Assembly: GCA_009841145.1 (NCBI GenBank)
Contig: VXMJ01000093.1
Span: 11,982-75,981 of the forward strand
Direction of reading: 5' to 3'
Source: Caldilineaceae bacterium SB0661_bin_34
GTDB lineage: Bacteria > Chloroflexota > Anaerolineae > Caldilineales > Caldilineaceae
DNA: 64,000 nt
Every line of letters starts with the position of its first letter. Position 1 is the stretch's first letter. The notes under the pieces are model-generated. The model was not told where the DNA came from and searched no databases. It worked only from the letters and a program-made list of their open reading frames with translations. A program made the translations under genes and the position numbers. Positions 53,769-62,102 of this stretch are shown here, piece by piece.

Positions 53769-54773
53769 ATGGAACTCCAATTCCCACGCCCACGACGTGG
53801 AGAGCGGGAGAAGGAAAGGGAAACTCGCTACACAAACTGGCGCGGCATCCAGCCTTTGGCCGCCGTGGACCTGGAGCGCGGGTTCGACTACGAGGATGAA
53901 TGGAATCAGCGCTTCCAAACGTTGCGTGCCGATCCCGCGGCTCGGGAAGGGGTCCGGGAGGGCTTGGAGCGGCTGGAGCGTAGCATGGCCATCGAGACCG
54001 GTGTCATTGAGGGTCTGTACAACCCCACCCACGGCGTCACGCAGACCCTGCTGAGGGAGGGCTTCCGCGCGGAGTATGTGCGCCGACAGGGTGTGGACGT
54101 GGAACCGGAACATTTGGTGACCGTCCTGGACGACCATATGGCGGCCGCCGAAATGGTCTACGCTTTCATCCGCGAGGATCGGCCCATCACCAAGCACGCG
54201 ATGCGCGAGCTGCATGCCCAAATCACCGCCCACCAGGAAACACACAACGCGGTGGATATGCTGGGTCGGCGCGTGCAACGGAAGCTGCGGCGCGGCGTGT
54301 GGAAGGACTTCCCCAACAATCCCACGCGGCCCGACGGCACCGTCCACCTCTACGTGCCGCCGGAGCAGGTGGATCCGCAACTGGACCTTCTGCTGGATCT
54401 CTATGGGGCCTACGAGCCGGCTCAACATCCTCTGCTGACAGGGGCCTGGATTCATCATCGCTTCATCCAGGTCCACCCCTTCGCGGACGGCAACGGACGT
54501 ACGGGCCGCGTGCTCCTGAACTGGCACTTGGTCCGCAATGGATGGCCACCTATCCTGGTGCACCGCCAGGATCGCAACGCCTACCTGTACGCCATGCAGC
54601 AGGCGGATGCGGACGACCTTTCGGTCCTGACGGAATTCCTGATTGCCATGGCGCGCAAGTCGATCCGCGTCGTCATGGCCGATTTCCCGGTGGAGGAGCG
54701 CATGGGCGTGCTGGGACCCGACGACCCCGACTACGTGTACCGCAAGGAGGACGGTTGGCGCAACGGCGTCTGA
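53769..54773 (+). CDS. Fic-domain AMP transferase, class II with inhibitory helix
   Basis: 334 residues. The N-terminal inhibitory motif RSMAIETGVIEGLYNPTHGV contains T-x3-E-G; its Glu normally blocks ATP binding. The Fic core is canonical: LTGAWIHHRFIQVHPFADGN GRTGR-type loop (HPFADGNGRTGR), then VLLNWHLVRNGWPPILVHRQ and DRNAYLYAMQQADADDLSVL. Predicted to transfer AMP from ATP to a Tyr/Ser/Thr of an unknown target, self-limited by the N-terminal helix. Full length (~330-370 residues) with a C-terminal tail. The composite transposon ends ~150 bp upstream, so its promoter may have been changed by the insertion. Confidence 0.92.
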   Translation: MELQFPRPRRGEREKERETRYTNWRGIQPLAAVDLERGFDYEDEWNQRFQTLRADPAAREGVREGLERLERSMAIETGVIEGLYNPTHGVTQTLLREGFRAEYVRRQGVDVEPEHLVTVLDDHMAAAEMVYAFIREDRPITKHAMRELHAQITAHQETHNAVDMLGRRVQRKLRRGVWKDFPNNPTRPDGTVHLYVPPEQVDPQLDLLLDLYGAYEPAQHPLLTGAWIHHRFIQVHPFADGNGRTGRVLLNWHLVRNGWPPILVHRQDRNAYLYAMQQADADDLSVLTEFLIAMARKSIRVVMADFPVEERMGVLGPDDPDYVYRKEDGWRNGV

Positions 54774-55166
54774 AACTGGAGTCAGGCACCGACAACCATC
54801 AACGGCGGCACGCCTTGGCCGGAGTTGCCCCTGCGCGTGAAGGATGGAAACGCAGGCAGCCGGCCGGCCCGCGATCGGATGCGTTGACACCGCGGGTCCA
54901 TTGCGTAGCGTCCGCACGTCCAACCAGGGTCGGCGGCCCCACCGAATTCTGCAGGCACCACCGCTTCGGTCCGGCCACGGCCACCGCATAAATAGCGTCC
55001 GTTGGTCTGCGGGCCAACCGGCCGCCTATACTCAACCCGCCGTGAGCCAACGGCGGCACGCACCGCAGTCGGGCCCCTACATCTCCGGCGCGCGCGGGCT
55101 GGCCTGGGCACCATGGCCACCTCCGCGTCCAGTTCCCTTCTCCAGTCAAGGAGTTCAGAATCCACC
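54774..55166. other. Intergenic upstream of the GH32 gene; no gene recognised
   Basis: The track extends the GH32 ORF into this region, but that stretch is Arg/Pro-rich and lacks a signal or family match. I place the gene start at 55167. Confidence 0.5.
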
Positions 55167-56783
55167 ATGTCCGCACAGACTGAAGATCGTCGATCCAAGG
55201 TTCCGTTCTATACGTTTCCCGGAAACCGGGAACAGCAGGAGGAAGCTCTGGCTGCCAACCCCATGCTCAAGCGGTTTGTGTGGTCGCGTACTGCCCTGGC
55301 TGGAGACCGGCACCGCCCCTACTACCACTATGTGAACCCTGAAAGCGCACTTAACGACCCCAACGGCCTCTGTTATTGGAACGGGCTCTGGCACCTCTTC
55401 TACCAGGGCTATCCGCCCGAGGATCCGCGGCAGCACTGGGGCCATTGCGTCAGCGAGGATCTGATCCACTGGCGCGATTTGCCCTATGCCATCTACCCGG
55501 ATCCCGAAGAGTGCTGCTTCTCCGGCGCCACGCTGGTCGAGGAGGACCGGGTGATTGCCATCTACCACGGCACCAAGGCGGGCAACATGGTGGCCACCAG
55601 TTCGGATCCGCTGCTGCTCAACTGGGAGAAGCTGACCGGACAGGCCGTGATTCCGATGACCGCGCCGGACGGTGGCGAACTGCCCTACCGGGTTTTTGAT
55701 CCCTGCATTTGGCGCAAGGGCGACTTCTACTACTCCCTGTCCGGCGGTACGCTGCCGCACCCCACCAATGGCGTCCGTACGCGGGCGAACTTCCTGCTGC
55801 GCTCCCGCGACATGGAGACGTGGGAATACCTGCACCCGTTCATCGAAGGGGACACGATGACCAAGCTGGGCGACGACGGGGCCTGTCCCTACTTCTGGCC
55901 CATTGGGCAGGGGGATGGGGAACGGCACATGCTGCTCTTCTACAGCCACATGAGCGGCGGCCAGGCCCTGCTCGGGGACTACGACAAGGACCGGGATAAG
56001 TTCGTGGTTACCTCCCTCCACGAGGCGAATTTCGGGGCGTCCGGTCCCGGTGGCGTACATGCGCCGTCGGCCACGCCCGACGGCGAGGGCGGCGTGATCG
56101 TGATCTACAACATGAATCCCGGACGCGTGTGGCGGGGCTGGGATCAGATCATGACGCTCCCGCGCCGGCTCACACTGCGCGCGGACGAAGGCCGGGTCCG
56201 GGATCAGATGGCGGTGGAGCCGGCCGGCGACATCGAGTCGCTGCGCTCGAACGAGGTCTCCCTGACGGATGTGGCCCTGCCGGCCAACGAGGAGGTTGTC
56301 CTCGACAAGGTTGCCGGCGATGCCCTGGAGCTGGAGCTGGAGATCACCGACGGGGATGCCTCCGTGATTGAACTCAACGTTCTCCGTTCGCCTGGGGCGG
56401 AGGAGTATACGCGCTTCTCCTTCTACCGCAGTCGCGGCTTCCGCAACTGGGCCCGGTATGGCGGGTGGGAGCCGGCCGGGCTGCGGGCGGCCACCGACAG
56501 CATTGCCATGCTGGACAACAGCCACAGCTCCATCCTGGACGACGTCTCCGCCCGCCCGCCCGAACAGGCTCCCGTCTATCTGGCCCCGGACGAGCCCCTG
56601 CAACTGCGCGTGTTTGTCGACCGTTCGGTGGTGGAGGTGTTCGTCAACGGACGCCAGTGCGTAGCCCTGCGCTGCTATCCGGGTCGGCTGGACAGCACCG
56701 GGATCTCGTTGCGTGCCGGGGGAGCCCCGGCTCGGGTGACGCGCCTGCGGGCTTGGCAAATGGCCAATCTGTTTGCCCAGTGA
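55167..56783 (+). CDS. Glycoside hydrolase family 32-like protein
   Basis: 538 residues from the ATG at 55167 (caaggagttc upstream). Five-bladed propeller of GH32: YHYVNPESALNDPNGLCYWN (nucleophile Asp in NDPNG), GLWHLFYQGYPPEDPRQHWG, CVSEDLIHWRDLPYAIYPDP, EECCFSGATLVEEDRVIAIY (FSG), YRVFDPCIWRKGDFYYSLSG (the DP of RDP). The C-terminal beta sandwich has RVFVDRSVVEVFVNGRQCVA. The usual acid/base motif ECP reads GACPYFWP, so that Glu is not where expected. No signal peptide, so a cytoplasmic fructan, sucrose or related sugar hydrolase, possibly a divergent subfamily. Substrate uncertain. Confidence 0.85.
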   Translation: MSAQTEDRRSKVPFYTFPGNREQQEEALAANPMLKRFVWSRTALAGDRHRPYYHYVNPESALNDPNGLCYWNGLWHLFYQGYPPEDPRQHWGHCVSEDLIHWRDLPYAIYPDPEECCFSGATLVEEDRVIAIYHGTKAGNMVATSSDPLLLNWEKLTGQAVIPMTAPDGGELPYRVFDPCIWRKGDFYYSLSGGTLPHPTNGVRTRANFLLRSRDMETWEYLHPFIEGDTMTKLGDDGACPYFWPIGQGDGERHMLLFYSHMSGGQALLGDYDKDRDKFVVTSLHEANFGASGPGGVHAPSATPDGEGGVIVIYNMNPGRVWRGWDQIMTLPRRLTLRADEGRVRDQMAVEPAGDIESLRSNEVSLTDVALPANEEVVLDKVAGDALELELEITDGDASVIELNVLRSPGAEEYTRFSFYRSRGFRNWARYGGWEPAGLRAATDSIAMLDNSHSSILDDVSARPPEQAPVYLAPDEPLQLRVFVDRSVVEVFVNGRQCVALRCYPGRLDSTGISLRAGGAPARVTRLRAWQMANLFAQ

Positions 56784-57043
56784 CGACGGGCGGGATCGGA
56801 GCGGCAGACCCGTCTGCCACCGACCGTGTAGGCAACCCGTAGGTTGTTCGGAAGATACGCGTATGTTGCACTCCCGATCGATCGGCAGACTAGTCGTCTA
56901 TGTCACTTCAGCATGTTTTGCCACTGTTGATAGAATAGGAGTGTCCCAGTACAACTTTGGATGCCGCCGATGCCGATGATCGCGGGTTTCCTGGTATCCG
57001 GTACCGGGGGCATGCCTGTTTCAGCTGACAAAGGAGCGAGCTG

Positions 57044-57667
57044 ATGAACCGAATGAGGAAAACCGCCCGCAAGGTGATGGCATTCATCTTGGTGTTCACC
57101 CTGTTGTCCTTGAGCTTGCCGGTTGCGACGCCGGTGCTGGCTCAGGACATGATGTCCTGCGACGAGATGTCGGCCATGGCCATGTCGACTCTGGACATGA
57201 TGCAGGGTATGTCCGCCGATGAACTGGCGGCCATGGCTTCCATGGGGCTGAGCATGGTGGATGCGATGGGGGCGGACCAGACCATGGCTATGGCCGTGAT
57301 GGGAGCCGACCTGCTGTCGTCATTCGTGATGGATATATCCGGCCTGCTCGTGGGCTTATCCGAGGACCTGTTGGGTGACATGATCCTGATGGGGCTCGCC
57401 ACTGCCGGCATTGACTCCTTCCCCTGGATGAGCGTCGAAGAGATGGCTTCCATGGCTTCCATGGGCATTTCCATGGTGGAAGGGATGAGTTCGGCCGAGA
57501 TGGCGGGCATGGCCATGATGGGCCTGGATATGGCCATGGCCATGTCTGCGGCGGACATGGCAGCCTTCGCGGCCGTGGGCCTCGACATGCTGGCTGGCGT
57601 GCCTGCAGGGCAGCTGGAAGCAGCCGTGGCGATGGGCGTGGACATGTTCTGCGGCATGATGATGTAG
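57044..57667 (+). CDS. Methionine-rich secreted repeat protein, unknown
   Basis: 207 residues, ATG after aaaggagcgagctg. Signal peptide MAFILVFTLLSLSLPVATPV then LAQD (cleavage after LAQ). The mature part is built of ~20-residue helical repeats with the pattern MS..E.A.MA.MG..M...M, e.g. MSADELAAMASMGLSMVDAM, MSVEEMASMASMGISMVEGM, MSSAEMAGMAMMGLDMAMAM. Met exceeds 20% of residues. Two Cys, one near each end of the mature chain, could pair. Met-rich exported proteins often bind copper(I) or scavenge oxidants, but I recognise no family here. A clear hairpin follows at 57749. Confidence 0.75.
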   Translation: MNRMRKTARKVMAFILVFTLLSLSLPVATPVLAQDMMSCDEMSAMAMSTLDMMQGMSADELAAMASMGLSMVDAMGADQTMAMAVMGADLLSSFVMDISGLLVGLSEDLLGDMILMGLATAGIDSFPWMSVEEMASMASMGISMVEGMSSAEMAGMAMMGLDMAMAMSAADMAAFAAVGLDMLAGVPAGQLEAAVAMGVDMFCGMMM

Positions 57668-57748
57668 GTCTCTTGTTTGACCTGGGGGATGGGATGCGCT
57701 GAGGAATCCGCACCAACGGTCTTCTGGCTGATCCCTCCCCACTTCACA

Positions 57749-57780
57749 GGCCCCGGTCGTCCCTACGGACAACCGGGGCC
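57749..57780 (+). terminator. Terminator-like hairpin after the Met-rich gene
   Basis: ggccccggtcgtcc / ggacaaccggggcc, 13 of 14 pairs, 4-base loop, followed by tgtttg. Confidence 0.7.
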
Positions 57781-58508
57781 TGTTTGATTCCCGGTCTGGC
57801 AGCCGCATGCCGGCAACTCCAAGACTACAGTCGTAGATCACGCGGTTGCCGGCAGCGCCAATGGGATCGTGCCAGGACCCGCGATGTCGCTGCGGGCATC
57901 CGGAGCACCAAATGCCTCGGTTGGACCTACCTCACCCGCGTCATGCAGTAGGTCCAGTTTGTGGTGTTGCGCTCCTCATAGTCGCTCCGGACCGTTTCCT
58001 ACTCGGCCATCTCAAGGGTTGTGTCGATGTACCTGTGCGCGCTGATCGGTCTCACTATTGAGGTCAAGTGGCAGTCCAGGAGCATAAACACCGTGGAGGT
58101 CCACAGTTCGGCGACCGCCACCGACCAACCTCGACAGGGGATCATGTCAATTACAGGGAGCGACGCCAACGAATGGCGGCGGATCCGGGGACCATGGTCG
58201 TCGCCGTGATCGGCAATCCGCGACAAGCGGACTGAAACACTACAAGGGCGATGCCGCGGCTGTCCAGGCTGGCATGGTCCACGGGCCTGCCGCGCGGCAA
58301 CATTGGACCATGCGGCCTTGCTCCCGATCGAAGGACACGACTGCCAAGCCTCCGCTGGCCGGTCAGCACCGGATCGGTGGTCGGACGGACGACGCGGTCA
58401 ACAAGGGACGGAGCGGCCGCGAACTACACGGGGAGGTCCATGCGGCAGTCCATATCGCCCCGTCAAACGTCGGACCGTCATGCTGACGTACCTGAACAAA
58501 TCAGCAGC
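57781..58508. other. No gene recognised
   Basis: About 730 bases between the terminator and the Uma2 gene. Short ORFs on both strands show no family features. Confidence 0.45.
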
Positions 58509-59342
58509 TCAGGGATCCTTGGGGGTATGCCCTTGCCGCTGCAGCAGGACCTGGAGCCGTGTGATCTCCGCCTCTGCTTCCCGTACCCGTGCAGCTTCCC
58601 GGTCTGCCCGCGCGGCTTCCCGGTCTGCCCGCGCGGCTTCCTGGTCTGCCCGTGTGGCTTCCTGGTCTGCCCGTGTGGCTTCCTTCTCGTGGGCCGTCCC
58701 GGCTTCCTGCACCGTCAGATACCACCTCCGCTGCACCGGGTTCCACAACCGCAGAATACCGGTGGTCATGTCCAGCCCCCAGTCCGTATCCAGAACGGAA
58801 CTCCGTCCAATCAACGCTCCGCGCGGGCTGTCGGGCTGCAGGGGGATGGGGACATAGGTGCCGTCCCGCAGCTGCCAGCCCAGCAAATCCTCGGTCAGAT
58901 ACTGGTGGTGGGGGTCGTACTGCCAATATTCGGGAATGCCCAAGGCGGCGTAGCGTTCCCACTTGAGGCTGCTGTCCTGGGGGTGGGTGGAGGGCGAAGC
59001 CATTTCCATGACCAGGTCCGGCACTTTCCCGTACACCCAGGGTGCATAGCCCTCCTCGCCCGGCACTGCCACTTCGTAGGCCAGCAACACATCGGGTGCC
59101 ACATAGGCCGTCAGATTGGCGGGATCGTAGTACAGGGCACAATTGCCCCGAACCGTGCCCGCACGACCCAACTGCCGCAGATGCATCTTCAGAGCAAAGA
59201 CGGCATCGGTGATGGCATGGTACTGGAGTTCGGTGTCGGCCATGGGTTCATCGTCATCGGACGGGTACCGGATCCCCGACTCCTGCGGGGGATCTCTTAG
59301 GACCACGTCGTCCCAGCCGTTCCGGTCTCGGGTCAGTGCCAT
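58509..59342 (-). CDS. Uma2 family endonuclease-like protein with coiled-coil tail
   Basis: 277 residues from the ATG at 59342; the track's 39 upstream codons run into the TnpB element and are not part of the gene. Uma2 PD-(D/E)XK fold: ELQYHAITDAVFALKMHLRQ, YVAPDVLLAYEVAVPGEEGY, VPDLVMEMASPSTHPQDSSL (Asp, Glu), KWERYAALGIPEYWQYDPHH (Lys). The tail is a repeated EATRADQEATRADQEAARAD coiled coil. These proteins are abundant in Cyanobacteria and Chloroflexota and of unknown role. Transposon B inserted only ~50 bp upstream of this start, so its promoter region is disrupted or replaced. Confidence 0.88.
   Translation of the reverse strand: MALTRDRNGWDDVVLRDPPQESGIRYPSDDDEPMADTELQYHAITDAVFALKMHLRQLGRAGTVRGNCALYYDPANLTAYVAPDVLLAYEVAVPGEEGYAPWVYGKVPDLVMEMASPSTHPQDSSLKWERYAALGIPEYWQYDPHHQYLTEDLLGWQLRDGTYVPIPLQPDSPRGALIGRSSVLDTDWGLDMTTGILRLWNPVQRRWYLTVQEAGTAHEKEATRADQEATRADQEAARADREAARADREAARVREAEAEITRLQVLLQRQGHTPKDP
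58586..58690 (-). repeat. 21-bp repeats coding the Uma2 coiled coil
   Basis: Five 21-bp units of the type cttcccggtctgcccgcgcg, each coding ATRADQE or AARADRE; two adjacent pairs are identical. Confidence 0.85.
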
Positions 59343-59389
59343 AAATGTGTTTTGCCTCCCGTAGCTCGATTGTAGCAAAGGAAAACAAC

Positions 59390-60992
59390 GGGAATTACAT
59401 ACCTGACTAAGCACCGGATGCGTACTACAATAAGCAGAAGCCGCGGGTGTTGAGATCACCGCGCGGCTCCCAGACAGTCAAGGTTCAATGACAACCTTAC
59501 CTGCCAAACCCCATTCTACAACCGAGAACCGTGCGGAGCGGTACCGTATCCGGTTCGACAAGCGCGCCCATGCGGCCAAGTGCGCCCAGATCGCGGGTGC
59601 GTGCAGGCTGGTGTGGAACATTCTGCTGGCCGATTGTGAGCGGCGGTATCGATTGAGTCGTGAGTTGGGGATCGATGACAATGGCGGACATCCCATCGAC
59701 AAGTCCGTCTCGTTCTTCACGCTGGGCAAGCGGTTCACGGATTTGCGAAGCAGATCCGACGCGGCGTGGGTTCGGGATTTCATGGATTCACCGCAGGGAA
59801 AGCGGTACCGGGACATGGATCTGTCCTGGCTGCGGGACATGCCGTATGCACCGCTCCGCTACACTGCGAAGTACCTGGCCGACGCGTACACGCGCTTCTT
59901 CAAGGTGTGGGCAGAAGCCAAGTCGGAAGGGACTCCCCTCGGCCGGCGCCAGTCGGACGGCAAGCCCAAGGGGTTTCCGAAGTACAGGAAGAAGTTCGAC
60001 CGCGACGACGGGTTCGCCATTCCCGGCGACGTGCGCATGGACGGAGACCGGATGCACATCCCGAAGGTGGGGTGGGTGCGCCTGGAAGGGAGCGGGTTGT
60101 ACCGGGGCTGCAAGCCGAAGCAGGTGCGCATCCGGAAGGAAGGCACAGAGGATCGCCCCAAGTGGTACGCCTACGTGTTCTACGAAGTGCCGCCGGACCA
60201 TTTGAAGCAACCTGCCTGGACTGGCGCGATTGGCTTGGACCGGAACGTAGGGCAGGCCACCGACAGCGACGGCGAGGTGTACGAGACACCCGACGACCCG
60301 CAGCTGGAGGGGAAGATCAAGCGCAAGGAACGGAAGAAGGCCAAGTCGCTGGCGCGTTCCAAGGCCAACGGCAAGCCCGTGTCCAACCGCGGTCGGCGCA
60401 TAGGTGGACAGTTGAAGAAACTGAAACGCAAGCAGAAGCGTCGCCGGGAGAACGCCGCCCACCAGCACAGCCGCAAGATGGCCGACACGGCGCACACCGT
60501 GGTCATTGAGGACCTGGACATCAAGGACATGACCAAGAGCGCCAAGGGTACGGTGGAAGAGCCCGGCAAGAATGTAAAGCAGAAGGCCGGACTCAACCGC
60601 GAGATCCTGAAATCCAACTGGGGCCGCACGGAGCGGATGCTGGACTACAAGGCGGGGCAGGTACTGAAGGTTCCACCTGCCTACACGTCGCAGACCTGTG
60701 CGGCGTGCGGACACGTCGGCAAGGAGAATCGCAAGACACAGGCACACTTCCGATGCACGGCGTGCGGACACACTGCGAACGCAGATCGCAATGCCGCTCA
60801 AAACATCCTGGAGCAGGGCCTGGCCCTGCTCCCGAAGGCCCGCGGGAATGGGGCTTCTGCACGGCGAGAGGCGCTCGATCCCTGTTTGTTGCCTGGAGCA
60901 ACCGGCAAATCGACTTCTATGACCCGTGAACAAGGCATGCTGGCTACACTGGAGCCTCCGGGTTCCGGTGCTTAGTCAAGTATGTAATTCCC
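59390..60992 (+). mobile_element. Element B: TnpB transposon with 28-bp inverted termini and 8-bp duplication
   Basis: Left end 59390-59417 starts gggaattacatacctgacta; the right end 60965-60992, inverted, starts gggaattacatacttgacta; 27 of 28 bases match. The flanks are exact 8-bp direct repeats, aaaacaac at 59382-59389 and 60993-61000. The only gene is tnpB, and its TAG stop (60973-60975) is inside the right terminus. Length 1603 bp. The near-perfect ends and duplication imply a recent insertion. Confidence 0.9.
59488..60975 (+). CDS. tnpB: TnpB, RNA-guided nuclease family
   Basis: 495 residues. N-terminal RYRIRFDKRAHAAKCAQIAG and CRLVWNILLADCERRY (OrfB HTH region), a middle domain GFAIPGDVRMDGDRMHIPKV, and an intact RuvC: GAIGLDRNVGQATDSDGEVY (Asp), TVVIEDLDIKDMTKSAKGTV (Glu), zinc ribbon CAACGHVGKENRKTQAHFRC then CGHTANADRNAAQNILEQGL (last Asp). 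Related to but distinct from the 16.4-kb copy; the N-terminal half is longer by ~45 residues. Expected omega-RNA-guided DNA nuclease. Its 3' end and terminus overlap, so the omega-RNA scaffold would end at the element edge and the guide would come from flanking DNA. Confidence 0.93.
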   Translation: MTTLPAKPHSTTENRAERYRIRFDKRAHAAKCAQIAGACRLVWNILLADCERRYRLSRELGIDDNGGHPIDKSVSFFTLGKRFTDLRSRSDAAWVRDFMDSPQGKRYRDMDLSWLRDMPYAPLRYTAKYLADAYTRFFKVWAEAKSEGTPLGRRQSDGKPKGFPKYRKKFDRDDGFAIPGDVRMDGDRMHIPKVGWVRLEGSGLYRGCKPKQVRIRKEGTEDRPKWYAYVFYEVPPDHLKQPAWTGAIGLDRNVGQATDSDGEVYETPDDPQLEGKIKRKERKKAKSLARSKANGKPVSNRGRRIGGQLKKLKRKQKRRRENAAHQHSRKMADTAHTVVIEDLDIKDMTKSAKGTVEEPGKNVKQKAGLNREILKSNWGRTERMLDYKAGQVLKVPPAYTSQTCAACGHVGKENRKTQAHFRCTACGHTANADRNAAQNILEQGLALLPKARGNGASARREALDPCLLPGATGKSTSMTREQGMLATLEPPGSGA

Positions 60993-61092
60993 AAAACAAC
61001 ACCGTTTGAACGCGAGGGTCGGGTCGGTTTACGGGGAGCGCGGGACGCGGTGCGCACAGGGAACCGCGATCAGCGCAAATGCGCAGTCATGT

Positions 61093-61123
61093 GGGGAAGG
61101 TGAAGCGTCGCTTCACCTTCCCC
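61093..61123. terminator. Strong hairpin at the 3' end of the sugar ABC operon
   Basis: Perfect 15-bp inverted repeat ggggaaggtgaagcg-t-cgcttcaccttcccc. ~70 bp beyond the permease stop. No T-run on either side, so it may act as an mRNA 3' stabiliser or bidirectional terminator. Confidence 0.6.
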
Positions 61124-61193
61124 GTCAGGGGCATGGATCCCCTTTCCGACTGGGTTCCCGTGGGGCCGGTGTCGACCAACCGCCCCAATTTCG

Positions 61194-62099
61194 TCAGCGG
61201 CCGCCGAAACCGGTCATCGTAATGCCCTGGACGAAGAAGCGCTGGGCAAAGATGAAGAGCACCAGGATGGGTGCCAGCATGATCGTGCTGACCGCGAACA
61301 CAATTTCCCAGTGCTGTACCTCGAAGTCGTTGAACATCTTGACCCCCACCGCCAGGGGGAACTTGTCCATGGTTTTGAGGTAGATCAGCGGGTTCAGAAA
61401 ATCGTTGTAGTGCTGCAGCAGGGCGAAGACCGCCACCGTCGCCATGACCGGCTTGGAGAGCGGCATCAGGATCTGGGTCAGCGTGCGCAGCCGGCTGGCG
61501 CCGTCGATGTAGGCCGCGTCCTCCAGTTCGCCCGGAATGCCCATGAAGAACTGCCGTATCAGAAAGACGTACAGGGCCATGACCGCACCCCAGTAGGGAA
61601 CGATCAGGGGATAGAACGTGTCGTACCAGCCGATGGTCCGAAACAGGATGAACCGCGGCACGAGCGTCACGATGTCCGGCAGCATCATGGTGCCCAGCAG
61701 CAGGCCGAACCAGAAATTCTTGCCGGGCCAGTCGATGCGGGCGAAGGAATAGGCCACCAGCGATGAGGACAGAAGGGTGCCCAGCACCGCGAACACCACG
61801 ATCTTGACGGTGTTCCAAATGAAGGAGCCGAGCGGCAGGTGGCCGGTGAAGGCCGTCACGTAATTGGCCCAGTGCGGATCCCTCGGGATCCAGACGATGG
61901 GGTGGGCGAATACCTCCGTGGACACCTTCAGCGACGAGGACACCATCCACAGTGTCGGGACCAGGAAGGTGACGGACAGGACCGTGATCAGGATCTGCAA
62001 CGCCGCCAGCCAGAGGCGTTCCTTGAGTTTGCGGCGCGGTTTTGCCACCCGGGGTGCTTGTGCGGCGGGCTGCTCCAAGGGCATCTGCGTGACGGACAT
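61194..62099 (-). CDS. Sugar ABC transporter permease, MalG/UgpE type
   Basis: 301 residues. Six membrane helices, beginning LQILITVLSVTFLVPTLWMV after a basic N terminus. The EAA loop that contacts the ATPase is ELEDAAYIDGASRLRTLTQI LMPLSKP. Other family blocks: NYVTAFTGHLPLGSFIWNTV, FARIDWPGKNFWFGLLLGTM, MMLPDIVTLVPRFILF. Forms the pore with the MalF-type subunit encoded three bases upstream. The MalK-type ATPase is not in the window; in this group a shared ATPase is often encoded elsewhere. Confidence 0.94.
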   Translation of the reverse strand: MSVTQMPLEQPAAQAPRVAKPRRKLKERLWLAALQILITVLSVTFLVPTLWMVSSSLKVSTEVFAHPIVWIPRDPHWANYVTAFTGHLPLGSFIWNTVKIVVFAVLGTLLSSSLVAYSFARIDWPGKNFWFGLLLGTMMLPDIVTLVPRFILFRTIGWYDTFYPLIVPYWGAVMALYVFLIRQFFMGIPGELEDAAYIDGASRLRTLTQILMPLSKPVMATVAVFALLQHYNDFLNPLIYLKTMDKFPLAVGVKMFNDFEVQHWEIVFAVSTIMLAPILVLFIFAQRFFVQGITMTGFGGR

Positions 62100-62102
62100 G
62101 TC

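Noticed and set aside
55155-56759. 534-residue minus-strand ORF
   Set aside because: Antisense shadow of the GH32 gene.
58251-59300. 349-residue plus-strand ORF
   Set aside because: Antisense to Uma2; its repeats (FPVCPRG) are the reverse of the coiled-coil codons.
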